DNA of 64,000 bases, taken from the NCBI GenBank assembly GCA_035999765.1, contig CP108521.1, positions 496,001-560,000 on the forward strand, given 5' to 3'. The notes under the pieces were generated by a model, which worked only from the letters and a program-made list of their open reading frames with translations, was not told the DNA's origin and ran no database searches. Positions 26,273 through 34,554 of the stretch are shown here, in pieces (the first letter of the stretch is position 1; each line of letters starts with the position of its first letter). Made by a program: the position numbers and the translations under genes. This stretch comes from Streptomyces sp. NBC_01231 (lineage in GTDB: Bacteria > Actinomycetota > Actinomycetes > Streptomycetales > Streptomycetaceae).

Positions 26273-27006
26273 GTCGTACTCCTCGGCAGCAGGCCGCGGG
26301 CGACGGTGTCTCGGGCGGCGGCCAGATGCCGCCCGGCCCGGGCAAGTGATACCTCGTGGTGGCCGGGGAACAGCGCGTCGATGTCGAGCGCGGCGAGCAG
26401 GGTCAGACTGGCCGCGTACTCCGGCACCCGGCAGTCATGCAGATTCTGCAGGGAGACACGCCCTCCGGAGAAGACGCAGTCGCCTGAGAAGAGCGCCTGA
26501 TAGGCCGGGGTGATGAGGTGGTAGCAGGTGTGGCCGTCGGCGTGGCCGGGTGTGGCGAGGGCCCGGACGACGACTCCGCCGCCCAGGTCGATCTCCGCGC
26601 CGTCCGCGACGGGCTCGACGGCGGGGCAGGGCGGGAAGGTGTAATCGGCCGGGTAGGCACCGGCGGCCCTCCCCCTGTCCACGCTGAGGCCCTGCTCGTC
26701 GCCGTCGGCGATCCAGCGCACGGCCGCCGGTCCGGCGAGTACCCGCAGCCCGGGCAACCGTTCGGCGAGAGCGGCGGCCCCGCCCGCGTGGTCGGCGTGG
26801 CCGTGCGTGAGCAGGAGGTGGTCAGGGTGGGCACCCGCGGCGGCGGCGGTGCGCAGGATGGTGTGCGCGGAGCGGCCGGCGCCCGCGTCGACCAGGACGC
26901 TGCCGCGGCTTCCGCTGACCAGGTAGACGTGGCAGTCCAGCGGATCGGTGAGATCGAAGCCGGCCGCTCCGCTGGCGACGAGGGTGACGTGGTCGGTCAG
27001 TCGCAC
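26269..27006 (-). CDS. Metallo-beta-lactamase-fold hydrolase
   Basis: A 245-residue protein starting at GTG 27006, overlapping the end of the M20 gene by 10 bp. The zinc motif is LTHGHADHAGG, with H68, H70, D72 and H73. Further ligands are in TPGHADGHT, SGDCVF and FPGHHE. The fold covers glyoxalase II, lactonases and many thioester or ester hydrolases. Placed between an amidohydrolase and a regulator in an importer operon, lactone or ester opening of a sugar derivative is a reasonable inference. Confidence 0.88.
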   Translation of the reverse strand: MRLTDHVTLVASGAAGFDLTDPLDCHVYLVSGSRGSVLVDAGAGRSAHTILRTAAAAGAHPDHLLLTHGHADHAGGAAALAERLPGLRVLAGPAAVRWIADGDEQGLSVDRGRAAGAYPADYTFPPCPAVEPVADGAEIDLGGGVVVRALATPGHADGHTCYHLITPAYQALFSGDCVFSGGRVSLQNLHDCRVPEYAASLTLLAALDIDALFPGHHEVSLARAGRHLAAARDTVARGLLPRSTT

Positions 27007-28451
27007 GGCCACTCCTCGGGTACGGCGGGAGACGACCCCGGTACGGCTGTCTCGCCGGGCGCGGGGTCCGGGGGCCCTTGATCCTCCGGCCCGTGGGGAG
27101 TCCGTACGGCCATCCCATTGGGCTCGGGGTCCGCGGACCCGTGGTCCTCCGGCCCGCGGGAAGTTCGTACGGCCATCCCATTGGGCTCGGGGTCCGCGGA
27201 CCCGTGGTCCTCCGGCCCGCGGGAAGTTCGTACGGCCGTCGAGCCGGCCGCGGCCTCGCGTGAAAGCTCCCCCTCCGGCCCCCGCACGCCTGCCGAGGCT
27301 CCACCACCGAGCGCGTTCTCGCCGGACCGCTCCTCGATCCCTCGTACCGCCGCCACCACGATCGACGCGGCGAGTGTCACCTCCGCCAACTCCACGGACT
27401 CGGCCGCGGCGTGGGCGTCCCGCACCGAGCCGGGGCCGAACACCACCGACGGAATGCCGGAGCGGGCCAGCTTGCTGGCGTCCGTGCCGAAGGGCATGGC
27501 CTGGACGTCGGACGGGCGGCCGTGCGCGGCCAGGGCCCGGCACAGGGCATCGACGACGGGCGTGCCGGGCGGGGTGTCCAGGGCCGGGTCGACGGTGAAG
27601 GGAGGATCCAACTCGGCGCCCAGTCCGGCCAGTTCGGCCCGGTCCTGCTGCCAGACGGCCTCCGGGTCCTCCCCGGGAAGCGTGCGGCGGTCGACGTCCG
27701 CCTCGCAGCTGCCGGGGATGGTGTTGGGTCCGGTGCCGCCCCGGATGCGCGTGACCGAGCGGGTGGCAGGGCCCAGGAGTGGGTGGGGCGCGACGTCCGG
27801 GGGTACGGCGGCGAGGTGGGCGAGGACGGGGGCCATCAGGGAGACGGCGTTCACGGCCTCCTCCGGACGTGAGCTGTGTCCTGCCCGGCCGGTGGTGCGC
27901 ACGGTGTAGCGCACGACGCCCTTGTGCGCGACGGCCGGGGCCAGCCCGGTGGGCTCGCCGACGATCGCGCCGACGACCCGGCGGTCCGCGAGGAGGTCCA
28001 GCAGCCGCAGGACGCCCCGGTACGCGTGCTCCTCGTCGCAGACCCCGGCCAGGACGACCGTGTGCGGCGGCTGCTCCCCGCGCGCGAGTTCGGCGGTGGC
28101 CAGCATGAACGCGGCCAGCGGGCCCTTGGCGTCGCAGGCCCCGCGCCCGTACAGGCGGCCGCCGCGTACCTCGCCGTCGAACGGGGAGACCGTCATGCCG
28201 TCCGTCTCCACCGTGTCGAGGTGCGACTCCAGCAGTACCGCCGCCGGATCCCGGCCCGGTACGACGGCCACGACACCGCACCGCCCCGGCAGCACCTCGT
28301 GCAACTCGGCCGCCACGCCGTGCCGTGCGAGCCAGTCGCGCACGTACCCGGCGACCGCCGTCTCACCGCCGTCGCCCGGCCCGCCACGGGGGTTCACACT
28401 GGGGATCCGTACGAGGTCACGGAGCAGCGGCAGCGCCTCCAAGGACGTCAT
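26997..28451 (-). CDS. M20-family peptidase/deacylase with a repeat tail
   Basis: A 484-residue protein. The catalytic core (1 to about 375) is an M20 zinc hydrolase (ArgE/DapE/CPG2 type): H77 and D79 in ESHLDT, bridging D107 in YGRGACDAKGP, E140/E141 in VCDEEHAY, and the lid motif GHSSRPEEAVNAV. Such enzymes cleave N-acyl or peptide bonds. The last 100 residues are unusual: an acidic, Pro/Gly-rich tail with two exact 21-residue repeats (AVRTSRGPEDHGSADPEPNG plus M) and a third degenerate one. ATG 28451 overlaps the upstream permease stop as ATGA. Confidence 0.88.
   Translation of the reverse strand: MTSLEALPLLRDLVRIPSVNPRGGPGDGGETAVAGYVRDWLARHGVAAELHEVLPGRCGVVAVVPGRDPAAVLLESHLDTVETDGMTVSPFDGEVRGGRLYGRGACDAKGPLAAFMLATAELARGEQPPHTVVLAGVCDEEHAYRGVLRLLDLLADRRVVGAIVGEPTGLAPAVAHKGVVRYTVRTTGRAGHSSRPEEAVNAVSLMAPVLAHLAAVPPDVAPHPLLGPATRSVTRIRGGTGPNTIPGSCEADVDRRTLPGEDPEAVWQQDRAELAGLGAELDPPFTVDPALDTPPGTPVVDALCRALAAHGRPSDVQAMPFGTDASKLARSGIPSVVFGPGSVRDAHAAAESVELAEVTLAASIVVAAVRGIEERSGENALGGGASAGVRGPEGELSREAAAGSTAVRTSRGPEDHGSADPEPNGMAVRTSRGPEDHGSADPEPNGMAVRTPHGPEDQGPPDPAPGETAVPGSSPAVPEEWPCD
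27103..27228 (-). repeat. 63-bp tandem repeat in the M20 tail
   Basis: Units 27103-27165 and 27166-27228 have a period of exactly 63 bp; a partial third unit begins at 27229 and a degenerate one precedes. The period keeps the reading frame, so the M20 tail lengthens by 21 residues per unit. Confidence 0.95.
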
Positions 28452-29458
28452 GTACGGCGCTCCCTCGCGTAGACCAGCAACAAGCCGATGATCAGCACGC
28501 CGAGGAAGACCTGGCGCACCCCCTCGGAGAGGTTCCAGGACGTCAGCAGCGCGGTCAGCAGGGTGAGCAGCAGGGCGCCGCCGACCGTGCCGAGGAGATG
28601 GCCGCGGCCGCCGAGGATGGAGGTGCCGCCCAGCACGACGGAGGCGATGGACAGCAGTTGGTACGGGTTGCCCATGGTCAGCGAGCTGGTGCCGGTGAAG
28701 CCGAGGAGCACGAGACCCGCGACTCCGGCGAGCAGGGCGCAGGAGACGTACGCCGTGAACGCCGTCGCGGCCAACGGCACCCCCGAGGCCCGGGCCGCGC
28801 TCTCTCCGGCGCCGAGGGCGAATGCGTACCGGCCGGTGCGCGCCAGGTGCAGCAGCCAGCCGGCGACTGCAGTGACCGCCAGCCACAGCACGAACGCCCA
28901 GGGAACGCCGAGCACCCGCCCGTTGGCGAGCGAGTCCAGCAGCGGCACACGCGCCGAGCTGGGCGAACCGTCGGTGTAGACGAGCAGGGCGCCGGCGAGG
29001 ACGGTGCCGGTGGCGAGGGTCATCACCATCGGCGGCACCCGCAGCCACACCACCCCGGCCGCGTTCACCGCGCCGACGAGGGCACTCAGCAGCAGCGCCA
29101 CGACGACGGCCGTGGTGGCTCCGCCGCTCGTTCCGGAGGCGACCTTGGCGCACACGACCGCGGACAGGCCGACGACACCGGACACCGACAGGTCGATGCC
29201 GCTCATGATGACGACCAGAGTCTGGCCGACCGCGACGATGCCCAGGAAGGACGCGGTCTGCACCAGGTAACGGACGTTGGAGACGCTGTCGAAGCCGTCG
29301 GCGAAGAGGATCGCCGCCAGCCAGGTGACCCCGAGCACCCCGAAGGCCCACACGGGCCGACTGCCGCGCAGCATCGCCACCACTTCGGCGCCGGTCGTAC
29401 GGTGGGCGGTCATACCGTCGCTGGTCATACCGTCGCTGGTCATACGGTCGCTGGTCAT
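28448..29458 (-). CDS. Ribose-type ABC transporter permease 2
   Basis: A 336-residue permease of the RbsC/XylH family with about nine to ten hydrophobic helices and the signature VVIMSGIDLSVSGVVGLSAV. The C-terminal half shows VLGGTSILGGRGHLLGTVGG. ATG 29458 overlaps the upstream permease stop as ATGA. The N-terminus has repeated MTSDRMTSDGMTSDGMTAH units from a 15-bp repeat, offering several alternative starts. It forms a heteromeric channel with the gene at 29455. Confidence 0.92.
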   Translation of the reverse strand: MTSDRMTSDGMTSDGMTAHRTTGAEVVAMLRGSRPVWAFGVLGVTWLAAILFADGFDSVSNVRYLVQTASFLGIVAVGQTLVVIMSGIDLSVSGVVGLSAVVCAKVASGTSGGATTAVVVALLLSALVGAVNAAGVVWLRVPPMVMTLATGTVLAGALLVYTDGSPSSARVPLLDSLANGRVLGVPWAFVLWLAVTAVAGWLLHLARTGRYAFALGAGESAARASGVPLAATAFTAYVSCALLAGVAGLVLLGFTGTSSLTMGNPYQLLSIASVVLGGTSILGGRGHLLGTVGGALLLTLLTALLTSWNLSEGVRQVFLGVLIIGLLLVYARERRT

Positions 29459-30408
29459 GCGGTCGCCTCCCTCGTGACGTAGGTCTTCAGGGCGAGCGCG
29501 ACCACGAGGATCACGCCCTGCACGATGAGCTGGTAGAAGGGCGAGATCCCGGTGAACAGCAGCAGGTTGGTGAGCAGGCCGATGAGCAGCGCGCCCAGGA
29601 CGGTGCCGCGCATCCGGCCGACCCCGCCGAAGAAGCTGATGCCGCCGAGGACGCAGGCGGCGATGGAGTTGAGCGTGTACGGCGTGCCGATGGTGGGGTC
29701 CGCCGAGCCGGTCTGGATCGCGAGCCCGATTCCCGCGAGGCCGGTGAACACGCCCGCCAGCGCGTATCCGCCGATCTTCACTCCACGGGTGTGCAGGCCG
29801 CTGGCGTAGGCGCCGTGCTCGTTGCCGCCGACGGCGTAGAGGGCGAGTCCGTGCCGGGTGGTGCGCACCAGCTTCCAGCCCGCGAGTACGACGGTGATCG
29901 CCACCACGGGCAGGGCGACCCCGTACCAGCCGTTGTTGTAGGCCTCCACCAGTCCGGCCGGGACGTGCCCGCCGGGCTGCGGCAGGACGACCAGGGTGAC
30001 GCCGCTCCACAGGAAGGACGCGGCGAGCGTCACGACGATCGGGGGCAGTCCGGCGTACGCCACGAGGGCTCCGTTCACCGCTCCGGTCGCGCCGGCCACA
30101 CCGAGGGCGAGGACGGCCGCGGTCACGACACCGCCCGCGCCCTGCGCCTCGTATGTCGCGAACACGGCCATGGCGAGCCCGAGGACGGCCCCCAGGGAGA
30201 GGTCGATCCCGCCGAGCAGCATCACGGTCGTCTGCCCGGCGGCGGCCAGGATCAGTGGCAGGAACTGTGCGGACAGGATGGTGACGGATGCGGGGGTGAA
30301 CAGGGTGGAGTCGTAGTGCTGGTAGGCGACGAGCAGCACCAGCAGGAGGGCAACCAGCCAGACGAGGTCGGTGTTGCTCCGCGTGAGTGAGGTGATCCGT
30401 TCACGCAT
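29455..30408 (-). CDS. Ribose-type ABC transporter permease 1
   Basis: A 317-residue permease, RbsC family, with MLLGGIDLSLGAVLGLAMA in the middle and CVLGGISFFGGVGRMRGTVLG toward the end. ATG 30408 overlaps the stop of the ATPase gene by eight bases. Two different permeases plus a dual-domain ATPase point to a sugar, autoinducer-2 or nucleoside-like importer. Confidence 0.92.
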   Translation of the reverse strand: MRERITSLTRSNTDLVWLVALLLVLLVAYQHYDSTLFTPASVTILSAQFLPLILAAAGQTTVMLLGGIDLSLGAVLGLAMAVFATYEAQGAGGVVTAAVLALGVAGATGAVNGALVAYAGLPPIVVTLAASFLWSGVTLVVLPQPGGHVPAGLVEAYNNGWYGVALPVVAITVVLAGWKLVRTTRHGLALYAVGGNEHGAYASGLHTRGVKIGGYALAGVFTGLAGIGLAIQTGSADPTIGTPYTLNSIAACVLGGISFFGGVGRMRGTVLGALLIGLLTNLLLFTGISPFYQLIVQGVILVVALALKTYVTREATA

Positions 30409-32155
30409 GGGCCACGCTCGGTCCATCGGGGTTGACGGTCGCCCCAGCCACACCCGCGGCACCGGCTGTGTCGGGTGAATCGGCGGCACCGGCTGTGTCG
30501 GCGGTGTCGAGTGAACCGACGGCACCGGCTGCGTCGGCCACACCGGCCGAGGTGCCCAGTACCGACGCCCTGACCAGGCGTTCCTCCGTGAGGTCCGGCC
30601 CGGTGAGGCGGTCGACGACCCTCCCCTCGTAGAGCACCGCGACCTCGTCGCACAGGCCGACCAGTTCCATGGTGTCTCCGGAGGTGATCAGTACCGCCAG
30701 TCCGTCGTCGGCCAGGCGGCGCAGCAGATGGTAGATCTCGCGTTTGGTGCCGATGTCGATGCCCCGGGTCGGTTCGGCGAGCAGGAGGACGAGAGGCCCT
30801 GTCGGCAGCCATTTGGCCAGGGCCACCTTCTGCTGGTTGCCGCCGGACAGTCGGCGGACCTCCTGCGCCGGGGATGCGGCCTTGACCCGCAGCCGGTCGA
30901 TCAGCTCGCCGACCAGCCCGGCCTCGGCCGCGCGCGAGACGGTGGTGAGGCGGCGGGCCGGGGCGAGGACGCGCAGGCTGGGCAGGGCGAGGTTGTCACG
31001 GACGCTGCGCGCGGTGTGGACGCCCTCGGTCTTGCGGTCCTCCGGAACGTACGCGATGCGGTGCCGGATCGCCTCACGGGGCGAGGTGACCCGTACCGGC
31101 CGCTCATCGAAGGTGACCTGCCCGGTGTGCCGGGCCAGGCCGAACAGTGCCCGCAACACCTCGCGCTGCCCCTGCCCCTGAAGCCCGCCGAGGCCCAGGA
31201 TGCGGCCCGGTACGAGGTCCAGGTCGACGTCGGAGCAGGCACGGGGGACGGTCAGGCCCCGTACCCGGACCCGTGGCTCGGGTGCGGGCGCCGACGCCTG
31301 GTCACCGTTCATCGCGTGCGCTGCGTTCACCGCGTCAACGGCGTTCGCCGTGTTCGCCGCCTTGACCTTCGCCCTCTCCTTCGTCTTCGTCTTCGCCTTC
31401 GACTTCGCCGGGAACAGATCCGACAGTTCGCGTCCGATCATCAGTCGTACGACGGCATCGTGGTCGGTGCGCTCGCGCTCCCGGGTCGCCGTCACGGCGC
31501 CGTCCTTCAGGACCGTCAACCGGTCGCTGATCGCGAAGAGCTCGGCCATGCGGTGGCTGACGAAGATCGCCGAGCCGCCCCGGTCGCGGAGGTCGCGCAC
31601 GACGCGGAAGACGGCACCCACCTGGTCCTCGTCGAGCGCCGAGGTGGCCTCGTCGAGGATCAGCAGGCGCGGCTCGCCCGCCAGCGCCTTCGCCAGCTCG
31701 ACCAGTTGCTGGCGGCCGAGCGGCAGCCGCCCGGCCGGGGTGCGCGGGTCGACGTCCAGGCCGACCCGCTCCAGGAGCGGCCGGGCCCGCGCGGTGAGGT
31801 CGCGGGCCCGGACCAGACCACGCCGACTGGGCCAGGCGCCGAGGAAGACGTTCTCCGCGACGCTCTGGTGCGGGTTGAGGCTCAGCTCCTGGTGGACGGA
31901 GCCGATCCCGGCTGCCCTGGCGCGGTGCGGAGACCACGCCCTGGGCACGGGCGCCCCGTCGTGGACGACCCGGCCGGAGTCGGGCGCGAGCAACCCGGTG
32001 ACGAGGGAGAGCACGGTGGACTTGCCGGCACCGTTCTCACCGACGAGCGCCAGCACCTCGCCGGGCTCGACCGTGAAGCTCACCTCCTTGAGCACCTGGT
32101 TCCCCGCGAACGACTTCGACACCTGTTCCACGCTCAGCAGCGGAGCCGTGGTCAT
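30401..32155 (-). CDS. Ribose-type ABC importer ATPase with two nucleotide-binding domains
   Basis: A 584-residue RbsA-like ATPase. The first domain has Walker A GENGAGKST (39-47), the LPLGRQQLVELAKAL signature variant and LLILDEATSALDE. The second has RRLSGGNQQKVALAKWL and LLAEPTRGIDIGTKREI; as usual in this family its Walker A is degenerate (GGLQGQGQRE). Odd features are a Lys/Ala/Asn-rich low-complexity linker between domains (SKAKTKTKERAKVKAANTAN) and an Ala/Gly/Asp-rich C-terminal tail of about 45 residues. ATG 32155 with GGGGGACC upstream. Confidence 0.93.
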   Translation of the reverse strand: MTTAPLLSVEQVSKSFAGNQVLKEVSFTVEPGEVLALVGENGAGKSTVLSLVTGLLAPDSGRVVHDGAPVPRAWSPHRARAAGIGSVHQELSLNPHQSVAENVFLGAWPSRRGLVRARDLTARARPLLERVGLDVDPRTPAGRLPLGRQQLVELAKALAGEPRLLILDEATSALDEDQVGAVFRVVRDLRDRGGSAIFVSHRMAELFAISDRLTVLKDGAVTATRERERTDHDAVVRLMIGRELSDLFPAKSKAKTKTKERAKVKAANTANAVDAVNAAHAMNGDQASAPAPEPRVRVRGLTVPRACSDVDLDLVPGRILGLGGLQGQGQREVLRALFGLARHTGQVTFDERPVRVTSPREAIRHRIAYVPEDRKTEGVHTARSVRDNLALPSLRVLAPARRLTTVSRAAEAGLVGELIDRLRVKAASPAQEVRRLSGGNQQKVALAKWLPTGPLVLLLAEPTRGIDIGTKREIYHLLRRLADDGLAVLITSGDTMELVGLCDEVAVLYEGRVVDRLTGPDLTEERLVRASVLGTSAGVADAAGAVGSLDTADTAGAADSPDTAGAAGVAGATVNPDGPSVAHA

Positions 32156-32168
32156 CTGGTCCCCCGCC

Positions 32169-33236
32169 TCACTTGCCGATGAGCTTGTCGATCTCGGCCT
32201 GTGGCAGGTCCGTGATCGGGTACGAGTCGTCCGGCTGGTCGGTCTTGACGTAGGCGGAGAGGTTGTCGTCGGTGATCTCGGGCAGCGGGACGGTGACATC
32301 CTGCGGCACGGACACGCCCTCCCGTGCGGCGACCGCCGCCTCCAGGGCGATGACGCTCAGGTAGTTGGGCTGGGCGGTGGAGAAGGAGGAGAAACCGTTC
32401 TTCTTCTCAGCCTGCCACTGCTTCAGGAAGCCGTTGTAGTTCTCCCCGGTGATGGGGACGAGCTTCTTGTCCTGCTTGACCAGCGTCTGCAGCGCGGCGG
32501 CCGACAGGGCGCCGCCCTGCGAGAAGACACCGTCGATGTCCGGGTGCGCGGAGTAGGCGGAGGCGAAGGCCTGGGCGGCCGGGGCGAGGTTGTACTCGCT
32601 GTGCACATTGCTGACGATCTTGATGCCCGGGTACTTCTTGAAGACCGCCGCGGCACCCGCCCAACGGTCCTCGCTGACCGCGACGCCCGCCGGCCCGTTC
32701 ATCGCGATGATGCTGCCCTTGCCGTTGAGCTTCTTCGCCAGCCAGGTGGCCGTCATCGAGCCCCACTTCTTCTGGTCCGTGCCGACCCGGATCACCTTCG
32801 TCGTGGTGGGCAGGGAGTCGAACGCGACGACGGTGATGCCGGCCGCCTCGGCCTGTTCCAGCGCGGGGTTGAGGGCGGTGGAGGAGCCGGCGTCGACGAG
32901 GATCACGTCGTACTTCTGCTGGATCATGGCGCGGATCTGCGAGATCTGCTGCGAGGTGTCACCGTTGGCGTTGAAGGTCTTGAACGACGACACCTTGCCC
33001 GCCGACCTCAACTTGCTGACGTCGCTCTCCAGCATCTTCAGCGTCTGCTGCATCCACGACGGGGTCAGGTAGATGGTCGACCAGCCGACCTTGAGACTCT
33101 TGGCCGCGACGGGGGACGCACTGGCGCCACTGTCGGCGGTATCGCTACCGGACTGAACGTCGCAAGCCGCGACTGCAACCAGCGCGCACAGTGAAGCCGC
33201 CACTGCCACCGCACCTCGTACCGAACGTACGTTCAT
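32169..33236 (-). CDS. Sugar-type ABC substrate-binding lipoprotein
   Basis: A 355-residue RbsB-like (Peripla_BP_4) protein. The signal peptide ends in a lipobox LVAVAAC with the lipidated C25. The mature domain has SQQISQIRAMIQQKYDVILV, IIAMNGPAGVAVSEDRWAG and GVFSQGGALSAAALQTL. ATG 33236 follows GAGGAGC. It is the first gene of the operon and sets transporter specificity. The ligand cannot be deduced, but aromatic residues near the start of the mature domain (GWSTIYLTPSWMQQ) are compatible with a sugar-like ligand. Confidence 0.93.
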   Translation of the reverse strand: MNVRSVRGAVAVAASLCALVAVAACDVQSGSDTADSGASASPVAAKSLKVGWSTIYLTPSWMQQTLKMLESDVSKLRSAGKVSSFKTFNANGDTSQQISQIRAMIQQKYDVILVDAGSSTALNPALEQAEAAGITVVAFDSLPTTTKVIRVGTDQKKWGSMTATWLAKKLNGKGSIIAMNGPAGVAVSEDRWAGAAAVFKKYPGIKIVSNVHSEYNLAPAAQAFASAYSAHPDIDGVFSQGGALSAAALQTLVKQDKKLVPITGENYNGFLKQWQAEKKNGFSSFSTAQPNYLSVIALEAAVAAREGVSVPQDVTVPLPEITDDNLSAYVKTDQPDDSYPITDLPQAEIDKLIGK

Positions 33237-33680
33237 CAAAGCTCCTCGGTTCCCTCGAAAGAAACCCGGGCCATGCACTGCCCGGGGAGACGGCGAATCA
33301 GTGGGGGGAAAAGGGGGCTTTGGCTCTACCCGCACCCCGGAACGACACCGTTCCAGGGGGTGGGGTGCTCCTTGCCCGATGAGGACCGGCCTGTTGAGAG
33401 GGGAACGTAAGAGCTGCGCAGGGTCGCGCACCACATCTGCACCACGGAATTTCGCATTGCACAACACGGCTGCTCGCAGGGCTGCCCGCGCGGCATGCGG
33501 TGCGCGCTTCGACCAGGTTCCTCAACGAGCCGGCCGGCACCATCAACTCCCAGACAGAGAAGCCCTGTTACGGGCGATCCCTCGTGGCCGCGGGGTGACC
33601 CGCCCGGTCTCCCTTGCCGGCGAATCAGTACTCCAGCTGTAGATCGTGATCCGAGAGGGGCAGTCGGCGAAGGACGGCCG
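33237..33680. other. Promoter region of the ABC importer operon
   Basis: This stretch must hold the operon promoter on the minus strand. I see no clear IclR palindrome or convincing -35/-10 pair, and no gene. A low-quality inverted repeat around 33510-33530 is not persuasive. Confidence 0.4.
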
Positions 33681-34142
33681 CTACTCCAGCCACATCCCGC
33701 CGCGCATGATGACCCTCCCGCGCAGTTCCGGCTCGCCGCGCCAAGCGCGCACAGTCCTCGGGACCACGCGTACATAAAGAAAGGGCTCCTCCTTCGCGCG
33801 TGGGTCCCATCCGAACTTGTCGGCGAACGCCTCCGCCGCGCCTCCGGGCACCTCCTGGTCCGGGAAGCACTCCGCCTCACCCTGGAGGAGCACCACGTCG
33901 AAGGTGTCCGGTAGCGCCAGGCGCACGCGCGGCTCTTCGCGGACGTTCCGCGCAGTCACGGAAGTGGCGCTGGTGCACATCCACACCGCTCGCCCGTCCC
34001 ACAAGAACCACAGCGGCACCTGGTGCGGCCCGTGATCAGGGTGAGCCGTCGACACCCACACATCCCGCTCCGTAACGAGCCGCTCCAGCGCGTCGCGCAC
34101 TCGCTCCGCCGTCTGGCGACGAACGATTCCCGTGCTCTCCAT
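33681..34142 (-). CDS. PPOX-class (pyridoxamine-phosphate-oxidase-fold) flavin/F420 protein
   Basis: A 153-residue split-barrel protein of the PPOX/FDOR superfamily. It shows RDVWVSTAHPDHGPHQVPLW, FLWDGRAVWMCTSATS, RNVREEPRVRLALPD and an ending YVRVVPRTVRAW. Members bind FMN, F420 or heme, and several mycobacterial ones are F420-dependent reductases. Start ATG 34142. It is not in an operon. Given the number of F420-reductase-like genes here, F420 use is worth testing but is not shown by the sequence. Confidence 0.82.
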   Translation of the reverse strand: MESTGIVRRQTAERVRDALERLVTERDVWVSTAHPDHGPHQVPLWFLWDGRAVWMCTSATSVTARNVREEPRVRLALPDTFDVVLLQGEAECFPDQEVPGGAAEAFADKFGWDPRAKEEPFLYVRVVPRTVRAWRGEPELRGRVIMRGGMWLE

Positions 34143-34554
34143 GAGGACCGACCCTAGCCAGCAGGCGTGGAGAGCGCCTGAGGCGCAGGACCTACTCCCA
34201 GCGACCGATGAACCCCATGCCATCCTCGGCACTCCGACCGATGCGTGGCCACACACCCGTCCGATCTGGCTGTCTCGCTCGCCGCGCTGGAGGCGAGCGT
34301 CCACCTGACGGCAGAGTGGGCCGGGAGACCACCCCGCACGGCATGCGGCATCTGCTGTGCCGGCCTTGGGCCTGACCATGCGCCGGGTGATCTTTCGGCT
34401 CGGCGACTCGACCCAGCCTCCGGCCCGGCTTTGGTGACGGTGGGGTGGTGTGCGGCGACCTCGGTGAACCGTTCACGGCCTCTTGGGCCCGATGGCCTGA
34501 CCTTCCCTCACGACGTCTACCGCAGCTGTCGTCATCGCGGCGTTCCGTGAGGCG
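34143..34554. other. Gap between PPOX gene and the kinase, no gene recognised
   Basis: About 412 bp with no supported coding region, strong palindrome or RNA-like structure. It contains the promoter of the PPOX gene on the minus strand. Confidence 0.4.

Noticed and set aside
27103..27228. Tandem repeats that could suggest a CRISPR array
   Set aside because: Only two exact units with no spacers and within a coding frame; no cas genes are present.
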